A stretch of 64,000 nt of DNA, from contig NC_056001.1 in NCBI RefSeq assembly GCF_018446385.1, positions 9,976,672-10,040,671 on the forward strand. Direction: 5' to 3'. A program made the position numbers and the translations under genes. This stretch comes from Zingiber officinale (Eukaryota > Streptophyta > Magnoliopsida > Zingiberales > Zingiberaceae). Below the pieces are notes generated by a model. It saw only the letters and a list, made by a program, of their open reading frames with translations, did not search any database and was not told the DNA's origin. How positions within the stretch are numbered: position 1 is the first letter of the stretch; the number at the start of each line of letters is the position of its first letter. Of the stretch, positions 1 through 12,821 are shown piece after piece.

Positions 1-204
1 GGTCTCATGTCTCTGATATGGGGTCCTGACCTATATGTACCCGATCGAAAATTATGTGGCTGATGATGTCAAGCGGTCTACCTCCTTTTTTCCCCTAACT
101 GTTGACTGTCACGTCTCCTTGACTTCTGACTGCTACGCCCTCTTGACTTCTGACTGCCATCTCTCAGAGTGCGCTGTGGCCGATTAACCGAACTGCCACT
201 GTCA
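1..204. other. Unassigned flank beyond the LRR pseudogene
   Basis: Recognisable LRR receptor homology on the minus strand ends near position 205, at a stretch resembling the cysteine pair that closes the CLV1 ectodomain. I recognise nothing to the left of it. A transmembrane helix and kinase domain would be expected here if the receptor gene were whole; neither is visible. Confidence 0.4.
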
Positions 205-1829
205 AACGCTGTGCACGGCAACCGGAGCTGTGGTGCACAGAGTTCCGGGTTCCGAACGAATCCACTCTCGTCGAACACTAGGAATTGTCCCTGCGTCGGT
301 ACCATCCCCAAGACGCGATTGTAGGATATGTCGAATGCAGTGAGGCTCTACATCCATTGTATCTCTGGTGGGATTCCCCCGGTGATATGGTTTCCCGAGA
401 GGTTAAAGGTGTTGAGGTTTTGGAGCACCATGACCTCCTTTGGAATCACGTCGTTTAATTGGTTCCGGTTGAGGTCCACGGCTACGAGATGTGCAACGCG
501 TGAGATCCTCAGAAATTTCACCGGTGAGGTTGTTGCCGCTCAAATCCAATTTCCACAGGTTCTTTAGCTGCCCGACCTCAGGGGGAATCGCGCCAGAGAA
601 CCGGTTCGAATCGAGCGAAAGAGTCTGCAGCGTGGGCAGTTTGTCAATTGCTGACGGGATGGGGCCTGACATGAGATTGTTCGATAGGTCGAGTTTGCAA
701 AGCACGTCGCCGACGATCAGCGTCGGCAATTCTTCAGACAGGGCGTTGTCATTGAGCTCCAGCATGGTGTTGGAAGGCAAATTGAAGAAACCTACAGGGA
801 TCAACCCTTTCAAGTAGTTCTTGGCGAGTCGAACCCGTATCGACGATTTGCACTCACCGAGCTTGGCCAAAATCTCCCTGTACAAACCGTTTCCCATGAG
901 TACCAGTGTGTTGAGCCGACCGCTAGAGCAGAGATCCGGCGGAATCGTCCCTATGATCAGGTTCCAGGCCACATCCAAGTTCAAGAGCCTGGCACTCTGG
1001 CCCAATGTCTCTGGGAGGCACATGGTGAAGTTGTTTTCCCACAGTTGGAGCACTTCGAGCTCGGGAAGCTCTGCAATGAACGATGGGATGAGACCTTTGC
1101 ATGTGGTTACGGAAGAGGCTCAGCAGCTTCAGCTTCACGAAGCTCTACGGTATCTCGCCAATGAGCTCATTGATAGAGAGGTCGAGCTGCTTCAGCTGAG
1201 TGAGTCCAACGAGTTCAAGAGGGATGGTGCTGGTAAGATTGTTGATATGGAGGAATAGGGTATCGAGATTCTTCAATTGCCCTAAACTCGCTGGGATCGT
1301 GCCAGTGAGGTTGCACCCTCCCATGTCGAGCCGGACCAACGATGATAGTCTCCCGAACTCTGGCGGTACCCCACTGGAGAACGTGTTGAAGTATCCAATG
1401 TACATCTCCTTGAGCTTAGAGAGATGACTGAGGCTAGCGGGCACACGGCCGGTGAGGCTATTGCCGTTGAGGCCAAGGTACTCGAGGTTCTTAATCTCAT
1501 AGTACGACTCTGGGATCTCCCCATAAAAGAAGTTGCCGTCGAGGTTGAGGTACCGAAGTCATGGCGCCGCTGCCAGACCCAAAGGGAGAGGGACGGTGAG
1601 GTTGTTGTTGTAGGCGTCGATGAACTCGAGTGCCGGGAAGCCGTCCGGGTCGACGTCGGGGAACTCGCCGGAGAAGTTGTTGTTGGAGATGTTGAGGAAG
1701 CGAAGGGATGGAAGGGAAGCCAGCTCCACGGGGAGCGGGCCGACGACACCGGGGTTGGAGAGGGTAAGGTTGACGAGGCCACGGAGGAGGCCGATCTCCG
1801 GCGAGAGGATGTCGTTCAGTTCGACGGAG

Positions 1830-2080
1830 TGTTAGAGAAAATTGGGAGGAGGATAAGAGGACAAGATGGACAAGTGGAACACAATAATCTTTCACGCTTC
1901 AAATAAATCATAAAACATATAGCCTATTTATAAGCTACCTACATAACTCATTACAACCCACTAACTCCACAATTCACCTCACTAACTCAACTACTCTACC
2001 CCACTGCTACCACTATTACCATTCATTGCCACCTCATCAATCCACTAACTCAATTGTTAATTTTGAGTCATTTATCAACA
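1830..2080 (-). repeat. 3' LTR of the Copia element
   Basis: This copy (251 bp) matches 6079-6307 along its length except for one internal stretch of about 20 bp. It is next to the polypurine tract, so it is the 3' LTR of the minus-strand element. Confidence 0.93.
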
Positions 2081-5000
2081 CTTCCCCTTGATTCAAAATT
2101 ACTAACACCAAGACACGATCTAAAATAAATACACTTTTCTCTTGGAAGTGACTTCGTCAAGATACGTGCCACTTGTGCATGTATGCTGCAGTGCTCCAAC
2201 ATAATTTCTTTATTTGCAACTAAGTCTCGAATGAAATGTAGACGAATATCAATATGTTTAGTCCTCGCATGGAAATATGGATTTTTTGTCATTGCAATTG
2301 TCGCCTTATTATCACAAAAAATAGTAGTTGCGTCTTTTTGTTGTTGGTGAAGATTTGCAAATAATCTTCTAACCCAAATTGCTTGACATGCTGCTGAAGT
2401 TGCTGCAACATATTCTGCTTCTGAAGACGATAAGGCTGTAGTAGCTTATTTCTTTTAACTCCATAAAATTGCTCCTGATCCAATATTAAAAACACTAGTT
2501 GAGGTGCTCTTTCGATCATCCACTGAACTTGCCCAATCACTATCAGTGAACTCGCAAAGATCAAATTTTGAAACTTTAGTATAATAAATTTCATAATCCA
2601 TGGTTCCAACAACATATCGTAAAATCCTTTTAGCTGCTCTAAGATGATGCTTCGTAGGATTTTGCATAAACCTGGAGATTACACCAATAGAAAAAACAAT
2701 ATCTGGTCTAGTATGAGTTAAATAAATTAAACCTCTAACCAAACTTCTAAAATTTCTTGCATTAGCTTTTTCTAAACCATCTTCCAGTTGTAATTTCTCA
2801 TTTATATTCATAGGTAGAGTAGCTAGATTACAATTGAATAAGCTGAACCTTTTCAGAAAATTTGTCGCATATTTTCTTTGTGAGATAAAAATCTCATCAA
2901 CTCCTTGTTTCACTTCAAGACCAAGAAAATAATATAATATTCTCATATCTGACATCTCAAATCTCTTCATCATATTAGATTTAAAATCAGTAAATAAAGA
3001 ATCATAAGAATTCATATAAATTATATCATCGACATAAATGCACATAATAATATAATCATCTCTACCTTATTTTTTTTCACATAAAGAGTGACTTTATTTT
3101 CACTTCTTGTGAAACTATGTTGTCGAAAATAACCATCAATCTTGTTATACCATGCCCGTGGGGCTTATTTTAACCCATAAAGTGTCTTTCTCAATTTATA
3201 TACCTTTGTTTCTTTGCCTTTAATTATAAAACCTTCTGGGTGATCTACATAAACTTCTTCTTGCAAATAATCATTCAGAAATGCAGATTTAATATCAAAT
3301 TGATAAACATGTCAATGCAATTGTGTAGCTAATGCTAGGATAATTCTCATAGTTTCAAATCTAGCAACCTGAGAAAAGGTTTCTTCGAAATCAATACCTT
3401 GTTGTTACAAATATCCTTTTGCAATAAGTCGAGCTTTGTGTTTTTGAATGGTTCCATCGGCATGATATTTTATTTTAAACACCCACTTAAGACCAATCAC
3501 ATTCTTGCCTTCGAGTAGATCTACCACCTCCCATGTTTCATTTTTATGGATTGCAATTAACTCTTCTTTCATTGCATTCCTCTATTCCTCTTTTGTTACG
3601 ACTTCTTCAAAGGTTATAGGATTTGTAACAAAAAAAAACAAATTGACTTGACTCATATATTTCTCTTAAAGATCTAACCTTTGCTGGAGGTGCTTCATCA
3701 GAAGATTCTTGTAAGGAGGATGAGCTGCTACTTCTTAAATTTGATGGTGAGGGAGCTGGTGATTCCAAAGGAGATGATTCAACACCTTCTGTTGTTGGAG
3801 TTCTATCCTCCATTGGGGTGTGAATTTGAGTCTCTTCACCTTGTGTATTCCAATTTCACTTTGAATTTTCATCAAAATCTACATCTCTCCTTATAATTAG
3901 TTTGCCAGTAAGAGGATTATACAACCGATATGCTATTGATTGATTGCAACATCTAACAAATATGTATTTTTCAGATTTCTTCTCAAGTTTATAACGAAAC
4001 TGAGAGTTAATCAAAGCATATATAATACAACAAAAAATTCTTAAGTGATTTACCGATGGTTTTCTACCTCGTCATACTTCATATGGTGTTTAATTTAAAA
4101 CGACCCTTGTTGGAGAAATATTCAGCAAGTAAACTGATGTAGCCACTGCTTCAACCCAGAAAATATTTGGAAGCCCTCTGATATTCAGCAAACTTCTAGC
4201 CATTTCTACAACGGTTCGATTTTTCCGTTCGGCAGCACCATTTTGTTCCGGTGTATAAGGCGTTGTTAATTCCCTGTGAATACCATATTCTTCACAAAAT
4301 TTGCTAAATTCTTTAGATAAGAACTTACCTCCTCGATCTGTACGAAGAGTCTTTATTAAAGTATCATTCTGATTTTCCACAAGCGCCTTGAATTTTTTGA
4401 AAATTTCAAAAGTCTCTGATTTGTCTACTAGAAAATATACCCAACTCATCCGACTAAAATCATCAGTAAATATTAAAAAATATTTACTCCCACCAAACGA
4501 TGTAGTTCTCATAGCACTACATAAATCAACATGAATTAGCTCAAGGCATTCTGAAGCTCTCCATAATTGCCCACTTGGAAAAGATTTCCTTGTTTGTTTT
4601 CCATAAATACATCCTTCACATAAACCAAGAGAACTAATTTGAGGTAATCCAAAAATCATACCTTTCTGATTTAAAAGTTGCATGCCTTTGATGTTGAGAT
4701 GCCCATATCTCAAGTGTCACACCTTGGATTCATTATCTTCACTAGTAATAAAAGCTTGGTTTCCCACATTAGAGATCTTCAATGAAAATATCTTATTTTC
4801 TATCATTTGCACACTAATAATAGACTGCCCATAATCTTTGTCAGAAGTAACACAAGCTCTATTATTGAATATAATAGCATAGTCACCCATCATCAATTGC
4901 CCAACACTTAACAAACTATATGGCAAACTAGGAACAAAATAGACATTGTAAAGTAATTTTACTTTACCATCGCTAGTCTCCACGACAATTGTGTCTTTAC

Positions 5001-6078
5001 CTTCGACTTGTATTTACTTATTATCTCCAAGTCTTACTAGCATATATGTGATTCATCAAGCTCTTTAAATAATGATTTATTGTCAGTCATGTGATTTGAA
5101 CATCCACTATCTAAAAATTAAATATCGTTTTGAACTTTGTTAGAATGAGAATGAACCATAAATAACTTACTTTCCTCCTTTCACATAGTTTGCTTGTGAA
5201 CCATTTCTGTAATTTACTTTTATATCCCCAAATCTTTTGCAGCCATAACACTGAATGGAATTATTATTCCATTTTTGATCCCCATTAAATTGCTTCTCTT
5301 GTCCATTTAAATGGTTTCTTCCTCTACCACGTTCTCTACCACGAAAACCTCCTCTTCCACGACCTCTGCTAGCGAAGTCTTCCTTTTTTTCTATCTCCCC
5401 CTTCACTTGAAAAGCCTAAAATGTCTTTTCTTCATTCTTCTCAGTGGATCTATTTCACCTTGCCTCATGAGCTTGTAAAGAACCCATTAGTTATCAAAAG
5501 ATAAAATCAAAAGGTCTTTTGCCTCCTCGATCACAGTTATTATATAATCATATTTAGGAGTCAAACTTCGCAAAACTTTCGAAACAATAATTGTATCAAT
5601 GATCTTTTCTCCATAAGATCTCATTTGACTGATAATCGAAATTACTTTAGATAAAAAGTCTTGTAAAGTTTCATTACCCTTCATAAGAAAAGGCCTCAAA
5701 CTCACTTCTGAGAGTCTGGAGTTTCACTGCTATAACCTTGGAGGAGCCTTGGAATTTTTTTTGCAATATATCCCATGCTTCTTTGAAAATGAGGCAGTTG
5801 CAATTCTTGAGAAAATCGTTTCATGTACTGCTTGTTGAAGAATGAACAGTGCCTTTGAATCTTTCTTTTTGTTCTCCTTCAATCGACCTTCATCGGCATC
5901 CTCGTCGTCAAAGCCTTTATTAAATCCCAAAGATCTTGAGATCTAAATAAAGTCTTCATTTTGATACTCCAAAATTTGTAGCACTCTCCTTTGAAAATGG
6001 GGATGAGGGATTGAGAAACTCCGTTGATTGCCATTACGAGCAAACTAGGACATGTCAAACTCGACACTCTGAGATCAT

Positions 6079-6307
6079 TGTTAGAGAAAATTGGGAGAAT
6101 GATAAGAGGACAAGATGGACAAGTGGAACACAATAATCTTTCACGCTTCAAATAAATCATAAAACATGTAGCCTATTTATAAGTTACCTACATAACTCAT
6201 TACAACCCACTAACTCCACAATTCACCCCACTACTACCACTACTACCACTCATTGTCACCTCATCAATCCACTAACTTAATTCTTAATTTTGAGTCATTT
6301 ATCAACA
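6079..6307 (-). repeat. 5' LTR of the Copia element
   Basis: 229 bp, same termini as the 3' LTR. On the minus strand it is followed by a sequence resembling a degenerate tRNA-Met primer site (contains TCAGAG). Confidence 0.92.
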
Positions 6308-6517
6308 CGGAGGTGATGTGGAGGGCAATCACGCGAGAGTTGCTGTCACAGCCAATGCCGGAGAAGGAGCAGTAGCCGTAGACTGCCCGGCACCCCAGTC
6401 GGTAAGGCCATAGCCTCCATGCCCCAACAAGGCAACCTTCAATTTGATCAGAGGGTTGTAGTCTCCACCGTTACTAGGATTGGAAACAGCAACACCGACA
6501 AGGAAGAGGAGAAACAT

Positions 6518-7933
6518 GCTGCGTTAACACGCACCGATCGCTGCCAACTCATTAATAGAAAACAAAGAAGCAAACTGAAGAATCAAATTGTTGGATATAT
6601 GTGAACGTAGAAGAAGTGGAAGAAGAATGAAGCTGCATTGTGAATGAAACTTTAGTTTCATATTAGGAGTTTTAAGTTATATTGGTTGGTTTACATTGAT
6701 TCACATGCATTGATGATGTGAACAAATGTATGAGAGAGGTTCTCTCTCACGCGTGGGTGCGCAAGGGGTACAAATCCAGGGTCTGGATTGTACTAAACCA
6801 TGTTGACTCACGTCCACAGGCAAAATGTTACACGCTAAAAAAGTTGAAGCTCTCCACCTACATTCCCCTTCTATTCTGTCGTGCATCTCTTACTAGGCGG
6901 TGTACCCGTGATAGCAGTCGAGTACCTCTCAGTTCACACGACCCAAGGAAACCTCGAAGCACAGCTGGAAATGAGGCGAATTTGTTTTAAGGAAACTGTG
7001 ACCCTCGCAGGCCTCGATCTATCTGCTCGCTCGAATTCTACATTCGCTCGACCGCTAACTTGGTTGACCTTTGCGTTCGGTTGGCTGCACGCTCGTCTGG
7101 CCGCTCTGTCACTTGGTCTGCGACTCGCCCGATCGGCTCGCCCAGTTCGCTTAGTCAATTTGCCCGACCGACAGTTTGCTCAGTTCGCTCAGTTGGACAC
7201 TCATTCGCTAGGCTATTCGCTCGCCCAGCCTCTTTGTTCGCTTGACTGCAAGCCCGCCCACCGCACGCTTGCTCGATCTGCTCAGCCGATCACTCGATTC
7301 GTTCGACCGCTCGACCCTCTGTTCGATTAGACATTTAGACAGCTTGAGATTACCTGTTCAAATCATCTTGACAGATAAGTTAAATTTAATTTAATATATT
7401 TAAATTCAACTAATTGACAAAATCTTAGGCAACGTATTATTTTGTCCAACACAAATTAGGCAATTAGTAAAAGATCATTTCACGCATTAGCGGAAGAAAA
7501 GGCATGCTGTAAGCATCTTCGAACAAGAAAATAAATCGACTGTAAATGGCAGTGGAAAAGGAATAAAGGTAAAAACAATATAAAAGCAGGAAGCTTTAAG
7601 AACCCTCCAACAGTCCTTCGCCTCCATGTTTCTCATTCGCGTGATAGGTAATAATGGAGTGGACGGGACATATGAAAGGTAACCTTCCATGTCCACTCGT
7701 TGCTAAGTTGGGAATCCAAGTCCAGTGCGGTCAAATTTAGTCCATAAGCTAATAAATAGCACTGCAACTACAATCATGATCAGCACTACCAATCAAGTGA
7801 TCACATTCTATGAACCGAGTAGTACATATGCAATACGGGACATCAAGTAAACAATATACAACTGCAAAAAGAATCATTAAATCCTTGAGGCATTTACAAT
7901 GAGAAATAAAAGGCTTAGTGCCTACGAACCGAG
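6518..7933. other. Intergenic region with a GCTCG-rich low-complexity stretch
   Basis: No gene is evident. About 6985-7330 is built of degenerate short units around GCTCG, CCGATCGG and CGCTCGACC with strong C/T bias, like the cores of some LTRs elsewhere in the window (compare 50.5-50.7 kb). The remainder, up to the stop codon of the next gene, is AT-rich and holds its 3' untranslated region. Confidence 0.4.
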
Positions 7934-10900
7934 TTATGCATAAAATTGAACAATTGGTAATGCACTAAGTGTATCGAGCCCATCTATCACATCCAAGCAT
8001 CTCAACTTTTCCGACCGCCAGTCTAACGCTGCACTGAACTCCTTGTTTGGAGAATTCCCACAGCTCATGGTTAGACTCGCACGTCTCCAAAGTCGCTTGG
8101 CTGTGTTGCTTTTGAAATCCAAACTTTTGCTTCTCCTTAGCTGGATGTTTGTTTGGCTCACTTGCTCCAACAATTTTCTTTCTTCTTCTGAAAATTTGAG
8201 ATCATCAACTTTAGCATTGTGCTCCTGAGATAGTCCTGGCACAGTTTCTCGAGACGCCTTCGTCTGTGGTTGACTTTGGACTGAGTCGACAGACTTCAAC
8301 ACAAATCCCCTGTTTTTCACCTGAGTAACTAGATGATGGAGCCAGACAACCAATTCTAATATATAATCCTCAGTCTTCTCTTTATTTGCATAATGAAGAG
8401 TTTGGATGCGTATAATGCAGCCTTGCATGTCCTGCTTTTTGTTAATCTCAGTACTGCAGAAAAAACGAATAATTTAATAGAATACATGCAGAATAAGAAG
8501 ATACTATCTTTTCTTCACATGTATTATTGCAGAAGATTTGGAATAAAAATAATAGATCAAGAACTAACCACATATTTGCCCATTCTCCTACCCAACCAAA
8601 ACCTTGATGTGCTCTGATTAGATCAAACAGAAATATATCAGAAACTTCATATGTATGACTTGGGAACATTATATGCTTGGATGAGTCCATGATATAGGAA
8701 AAGGAGTATCTTTTTAATAAAACATAAATAGTTGATGGTATAGTGGAAACAAACCTAATCGTGTTTTCTGATATTGGAGTGAGCCACCTTAAAATCTTCT
8801 GCATTTCAGCTTTTACTTGAGGAACAGTGAACTGTAAAATCAAATTAGCAAATACACACTTTTAAATCAGAAATTTCAAACCTTCAAACCAGCTTCACAT
8901 GTAAAAACCATGTTGTAAAGATTGAATTGTATAATTATTTTATCAGTACTACTCTAAGAACAGCAAGTCATCTTTGTCAGGAACCAGTACTACTCTAAGA
9001 ATAGCAAACATTTTTGTCAGCGACCAACAATTTACCAAGTTTATTTGCCATAAAATGACAAGTTTTGGATTTTATTTTTAATTCAAGAATAAGTGGATCA
9101 ATTTGTGTAAACAATAATTTTTTAAAATGAAACAACAATTATACATTTGTGGCATTTGTGCCCACTTATATAAGATAACAATAATCTAAGTTTGCTATTA
9201 TCTTACATAACCCATTGAATTGGATAAGTATAAAAAGTGGATTAGTTAAATTGGGCGCCGGCAATGAGAAAGAAAAGCAGTAGTGAATGGACAATCATGT
9301 TAGTTTTAGACGAGCTTGGTGAATCATACTAGTACATCTTTAAACACGCACAACGTAACTATTCTTCTAGAATTTTGTATTGGAATAAGATAATTAAGCG
9401 ATGAACAAAAGAAATCAAACCATAAAATGTGGTCTTCCTAAAACTGTTCCTTCACAACTGCTTGTATATGGTAATGAACTCTAAACTCTTTACTTATGTT
9501 AGGACACCGAAGGGACAGTAATTTTGATGAATAGACAAAAGAGACTAACTATGCATGAAAATGACACACGAATACATGATGGATGAATCAAATTATGAGA
9601 TAGATTACATAAGCTTAGCACCTAAAATTGGAAAAAAGATGATCATACCTCTTCTTTTGCATCAGAAGACTGCAATCGAGCACGAAGACTTGCCTTCACT
9701 CGGATTGGCAATCCCTGATACAAGCTGTCTCTTATAGTTGGTGGAAGTGAAAGTGGTCGAGATACCTAGGAACAACAAAAAAAATCAAGGAAAAGTACCA
9801 TAAATATGAGAACAAATATATCATAGAAATTTTCTGAAAAACAGCACAAGTCACATGTTTATCTTAGTTCTGTGGGAGCCTAGATTTACTAGTATATAAT
9901 CTTTAATCTGAGAAGTGAAAGACAAACTCCAATGCCCTAGAAAGAAAAGATTGCCGACTATAACATAATTCACAGCATACTGAAACTTACTATATTATCA
10001 ATCTGATTAATGATGTTAGCATAATGCAATGCAAGACCAGAAGCACCTAAGCTTCCATTCAGAACTTCCTTATGGTCGAGCAAGTTGCTACCTGAAATTA
10101 ACACAAAAAGATTTCACATCACAGCACCAAAAGTCTCAGACCACATCAACGATGGAAAAATCATGGTAAGATAAATAGCAAATTATGCCTAACAGCAAAA
10201 TAGACAGTGGCAGAAACATGAGCAATTGATAGTTATAAATTATCAAAATGGCGCATTAATATATTATTCGTTGAGATTGAAATGGAATTTTGTTTTCATG
10301 GTACACTAGAAGAATATCTTTGGTTAGTTGCATATTAACTCACTTCACATATGGCCATGGGACACTAAGATCATTCAATTCATAAAGATAAATCAGCTAA
10401 TTATTTCACAATGTGAATAATACATATGGTTTCCAAAAAGATCATAATATGTATCATTAGTAATGTTGGAAATAAGCGACAATAATTTTGATTTGATAAT
10501 TTCAAATTTATCACATCATTAACTTTGAAAGTGTTACCAATCTTGAAATTTCTACGACATACCAGGAACTTCAAACGATTCCCAAATCTTCTTATTAAAA
10601 AATGCCACAATATCAACAAGTTTCTCCACAACCTGAAAAATAATTCAGAATATTTGAACTATTTTATTTTGAGATTAATATCTAGAGAATGTTAATCTCA
10701 TGCAGTTAAACCATAGATTTTTAAGATACATCATACATATACTAGAATGTTAATGAGAATAAATAAAGTACTAGCAAAGATAAAGATGAACTCCTTGAAA
10801 ACCATTAGTGACAAAAATTACCGCAGCTTGAAGGATGAAAAATAATATTTCATACCTCCTCTAAGGTTCTGGACCAAAGAGATTTCTTTTTCAAACTCCT

Positions 10901-12789
10901 CACTAGCTTTTTTTGATGTTTGAGTTCAGTATTGAGAAAACTATCTGCTCATAGACAAGTTTGCAAGAGATTAGTGGGGATAAATATTGCCAAACAACCA
11001 ACGAAACTAGCTCATCAAAAAGGAACCACAAACATGTAGATCCAGAGAAAAGGCACCCTATACCATAATGTGCCTCCTTATTAATTAGCATACATAACCC
11101 CACTAAGAGTTAACCACTAAACACTCATATAGTTCAACTATGCCCTATTGAACACCTTGGACTTCAACATACATTCAATAAGGCAAAAACATATGCAGTC
11201 AAATTTCCAGTGAAACAAGTAAAGCTTCACTTTAGTCTTTAGTAGTTGAGTCTACACAAAGAAACATGCGTCTTACCCTGTTTAGATGCAGGAATCAACT
11301 CCTCTTGAAGCTTCCTTCGGTAATCTTGTTCGTATCTATCTAGTGCATGCAGCTCATGATAAAGCTCCTATAAGTAAAAAAACAAAATGAATTTAAGTTT
11401 ATTGTATGTGAAGCATGTTATTATACTTTGTAATAAGATTACTGGTAGCATTTGTTATTATGCCATAACCAACACAATCATCATAATAAACTTACAGATG
11501 GATTTAATCTTTAGAAAATAAATGGGTTGATCCCAGAACATGCAAAATTTCTTCCTCGAACACGTTAAAATGTTACACATGCACATGTTTATTAAAAAAA
11601 AAAGATAAAGTGGCTCATGCTAAAGTGAGTTTAACTAAACTAAAACTCCACGTACTTGATCACTAATAATCAGACAATAAGAATAAACAACCAAGTTGTG
11701 GCAGTTGCATAAATACCAAAGAGAATTACAGCAGAAAAACATCATGTATCTATTTGGCACCATACCCAAGAGAAATATATGGAAGTAAAATGTACGAAAG
11801 TTAGCATAAGAAGTGGACAACTTTAAGCTATGTAGCACGGATACCCCTAAAAAAAAATTTTTGGGTGTGTCGGACACGGACACGACATGGACACGGACAC
11901 GACACGCAAATACGCGTGTCGGACACGGCAAAAACCGTGTCGTTGACTTTTTCCAAGTTTGACCAGCCAGACACGGCTAGGATACGGATGAGACACGTTT
12001 CCGGACATGTTTGGGCACAATTGTAACAAAATTAAAAATTTCGAAGGTAAAAATAAAAAATAATAAAATTATGAGAACTACTTATTAAAATGAAAAAAAA
12101 AACCTAAATTACTCTCCCCACTCCCGATTCCTTTTCTCCATCGCGACAAATTGTTTCACGCCGCGAGACGCGACCATCTCCCCTGTGCTTTCGCCGCGTC
12201 GCCTGTTGCTGCTCGAAGAAGTCCGCCACAGCTCCACTGCTCGCAGAACCCAGCAGCAGTTCGCCGCTGCTCGCAGAAGCCCAGCAGCCAGCGTCGCCTC
12301 TCTGCTCAACAGAAGCCAGCGTCGCCGCCGCTGCTTGCAAAAGTCAGGCGTCGCGCCGACGCCTGCTCAACCATAAACCCTCGCAGAAGCCAGCAGCAGC
12401 TCGGCGCTGCTCACCGTCTCCCGTCGTTGCTCGCAACAGCCCACTGTCTCCCGTCGCTGCCCTCTTTCTGCCCAGTGTCGTCTTTCTGGTAAAGTGGTAA
12501 GTTTAGTTTTTTGTTTTTTCTTTTGAGATCACGAATTTGTTTTTGATTTTGGTACGATTTCTGGTAAGTTTAACAATAGGCTCCCCAGTCCCCTGCGTTG
12601 CTTCTTATTTCTTAATTGTTATTTCTGCCCGATATGGATGTTTGATTTTTTTTTACAGTTTTACTTGTTTATTTAAGATGTATTTGGTGTATTGCATTTT
12701 GTTATGTTTACTTTTTGTTTGTAATGGATATTATGATTGATCTAATATGAACATGATTTTCTATTATAGGATTTTTAATTTTTAATACG

Positions 12790-12821
<32 letters not shown>

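Larger units (their letters stand above)
1830..6307 (-). mobile_element. Ty1/copia LTR retrotransposon inserted in the LRR pseudogene
   Basis: Two direct LTRs (1830-2080 and 6079-6307) start TGTTAGAGAA and end TTTATCAACA. The element lies on the minus strand. Order from 6078 leftwards: a primer-binding-like site, Gag with a CCHC-type knuckle region (about 5170-6060), GAG-pre-integrase and integrase core (about 4090-4980), reverse transcriptase (YVDD-like motif near 3030) and RNase H (about 2070-2600), then a polypurine tract AAGGGGAAG next to 2081. This integrase-before-RT order defines Copia. It is flanked by an exact 5-bp duplication, CGGAG (1825-1829 and 6308-6312). By eye the LTRs are about 95% identical apart from one length difference, suggesting insertion within the last few million years. 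It is a fossil: full-length in layout, but the coding region is broken at many points. Confidence 0.95.
205..6517 (-). pseudogene. CLAVATA1-like LRR receptor kinase pseudogene, split by a Copia element
   Basis: Read on the minus strand, the first part (6517 to 6308) gives a signal-peptide-like start, then an N-terminal LRR cap (motif LTDWGAG followed, in another frame, by CSFSGIGCDSNSRVIALHI). After the 1830-6307 insertion the LRR ectodomain resumes at 1829. Diagnostic CLV1-type stretches are [57 protein letters not shown] and, at the end, GQFLVFDESGFVRNPELC. The coding frame is broken apart from the insertion: stops near 1558 and 1149, frame changes near 1100, near 480 and within the N-terminal cap. 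No kinase domain follows. CLV1-type receptors bind CLE peptides at meristem cells; this copy cannot make a working receptor. It is intronless over the LRR part, as in the family. Assignment to CLV1 rather than BAM rests on remembered motifs. Confidence 0.85.

Noticed and set aside
1424-1906. Plus-strand frames across the LRR region
   Set aside because: They are antisense shadows of the LRR repeats; the minus strand carries the recognisable LRR motifs.
12104-12492. Long frames of Ala, Arg and Ser in the hAT element
   Set aside because: They are produced by degenerate GC-rich repeats on both strands inside a transposon; no protein domain.
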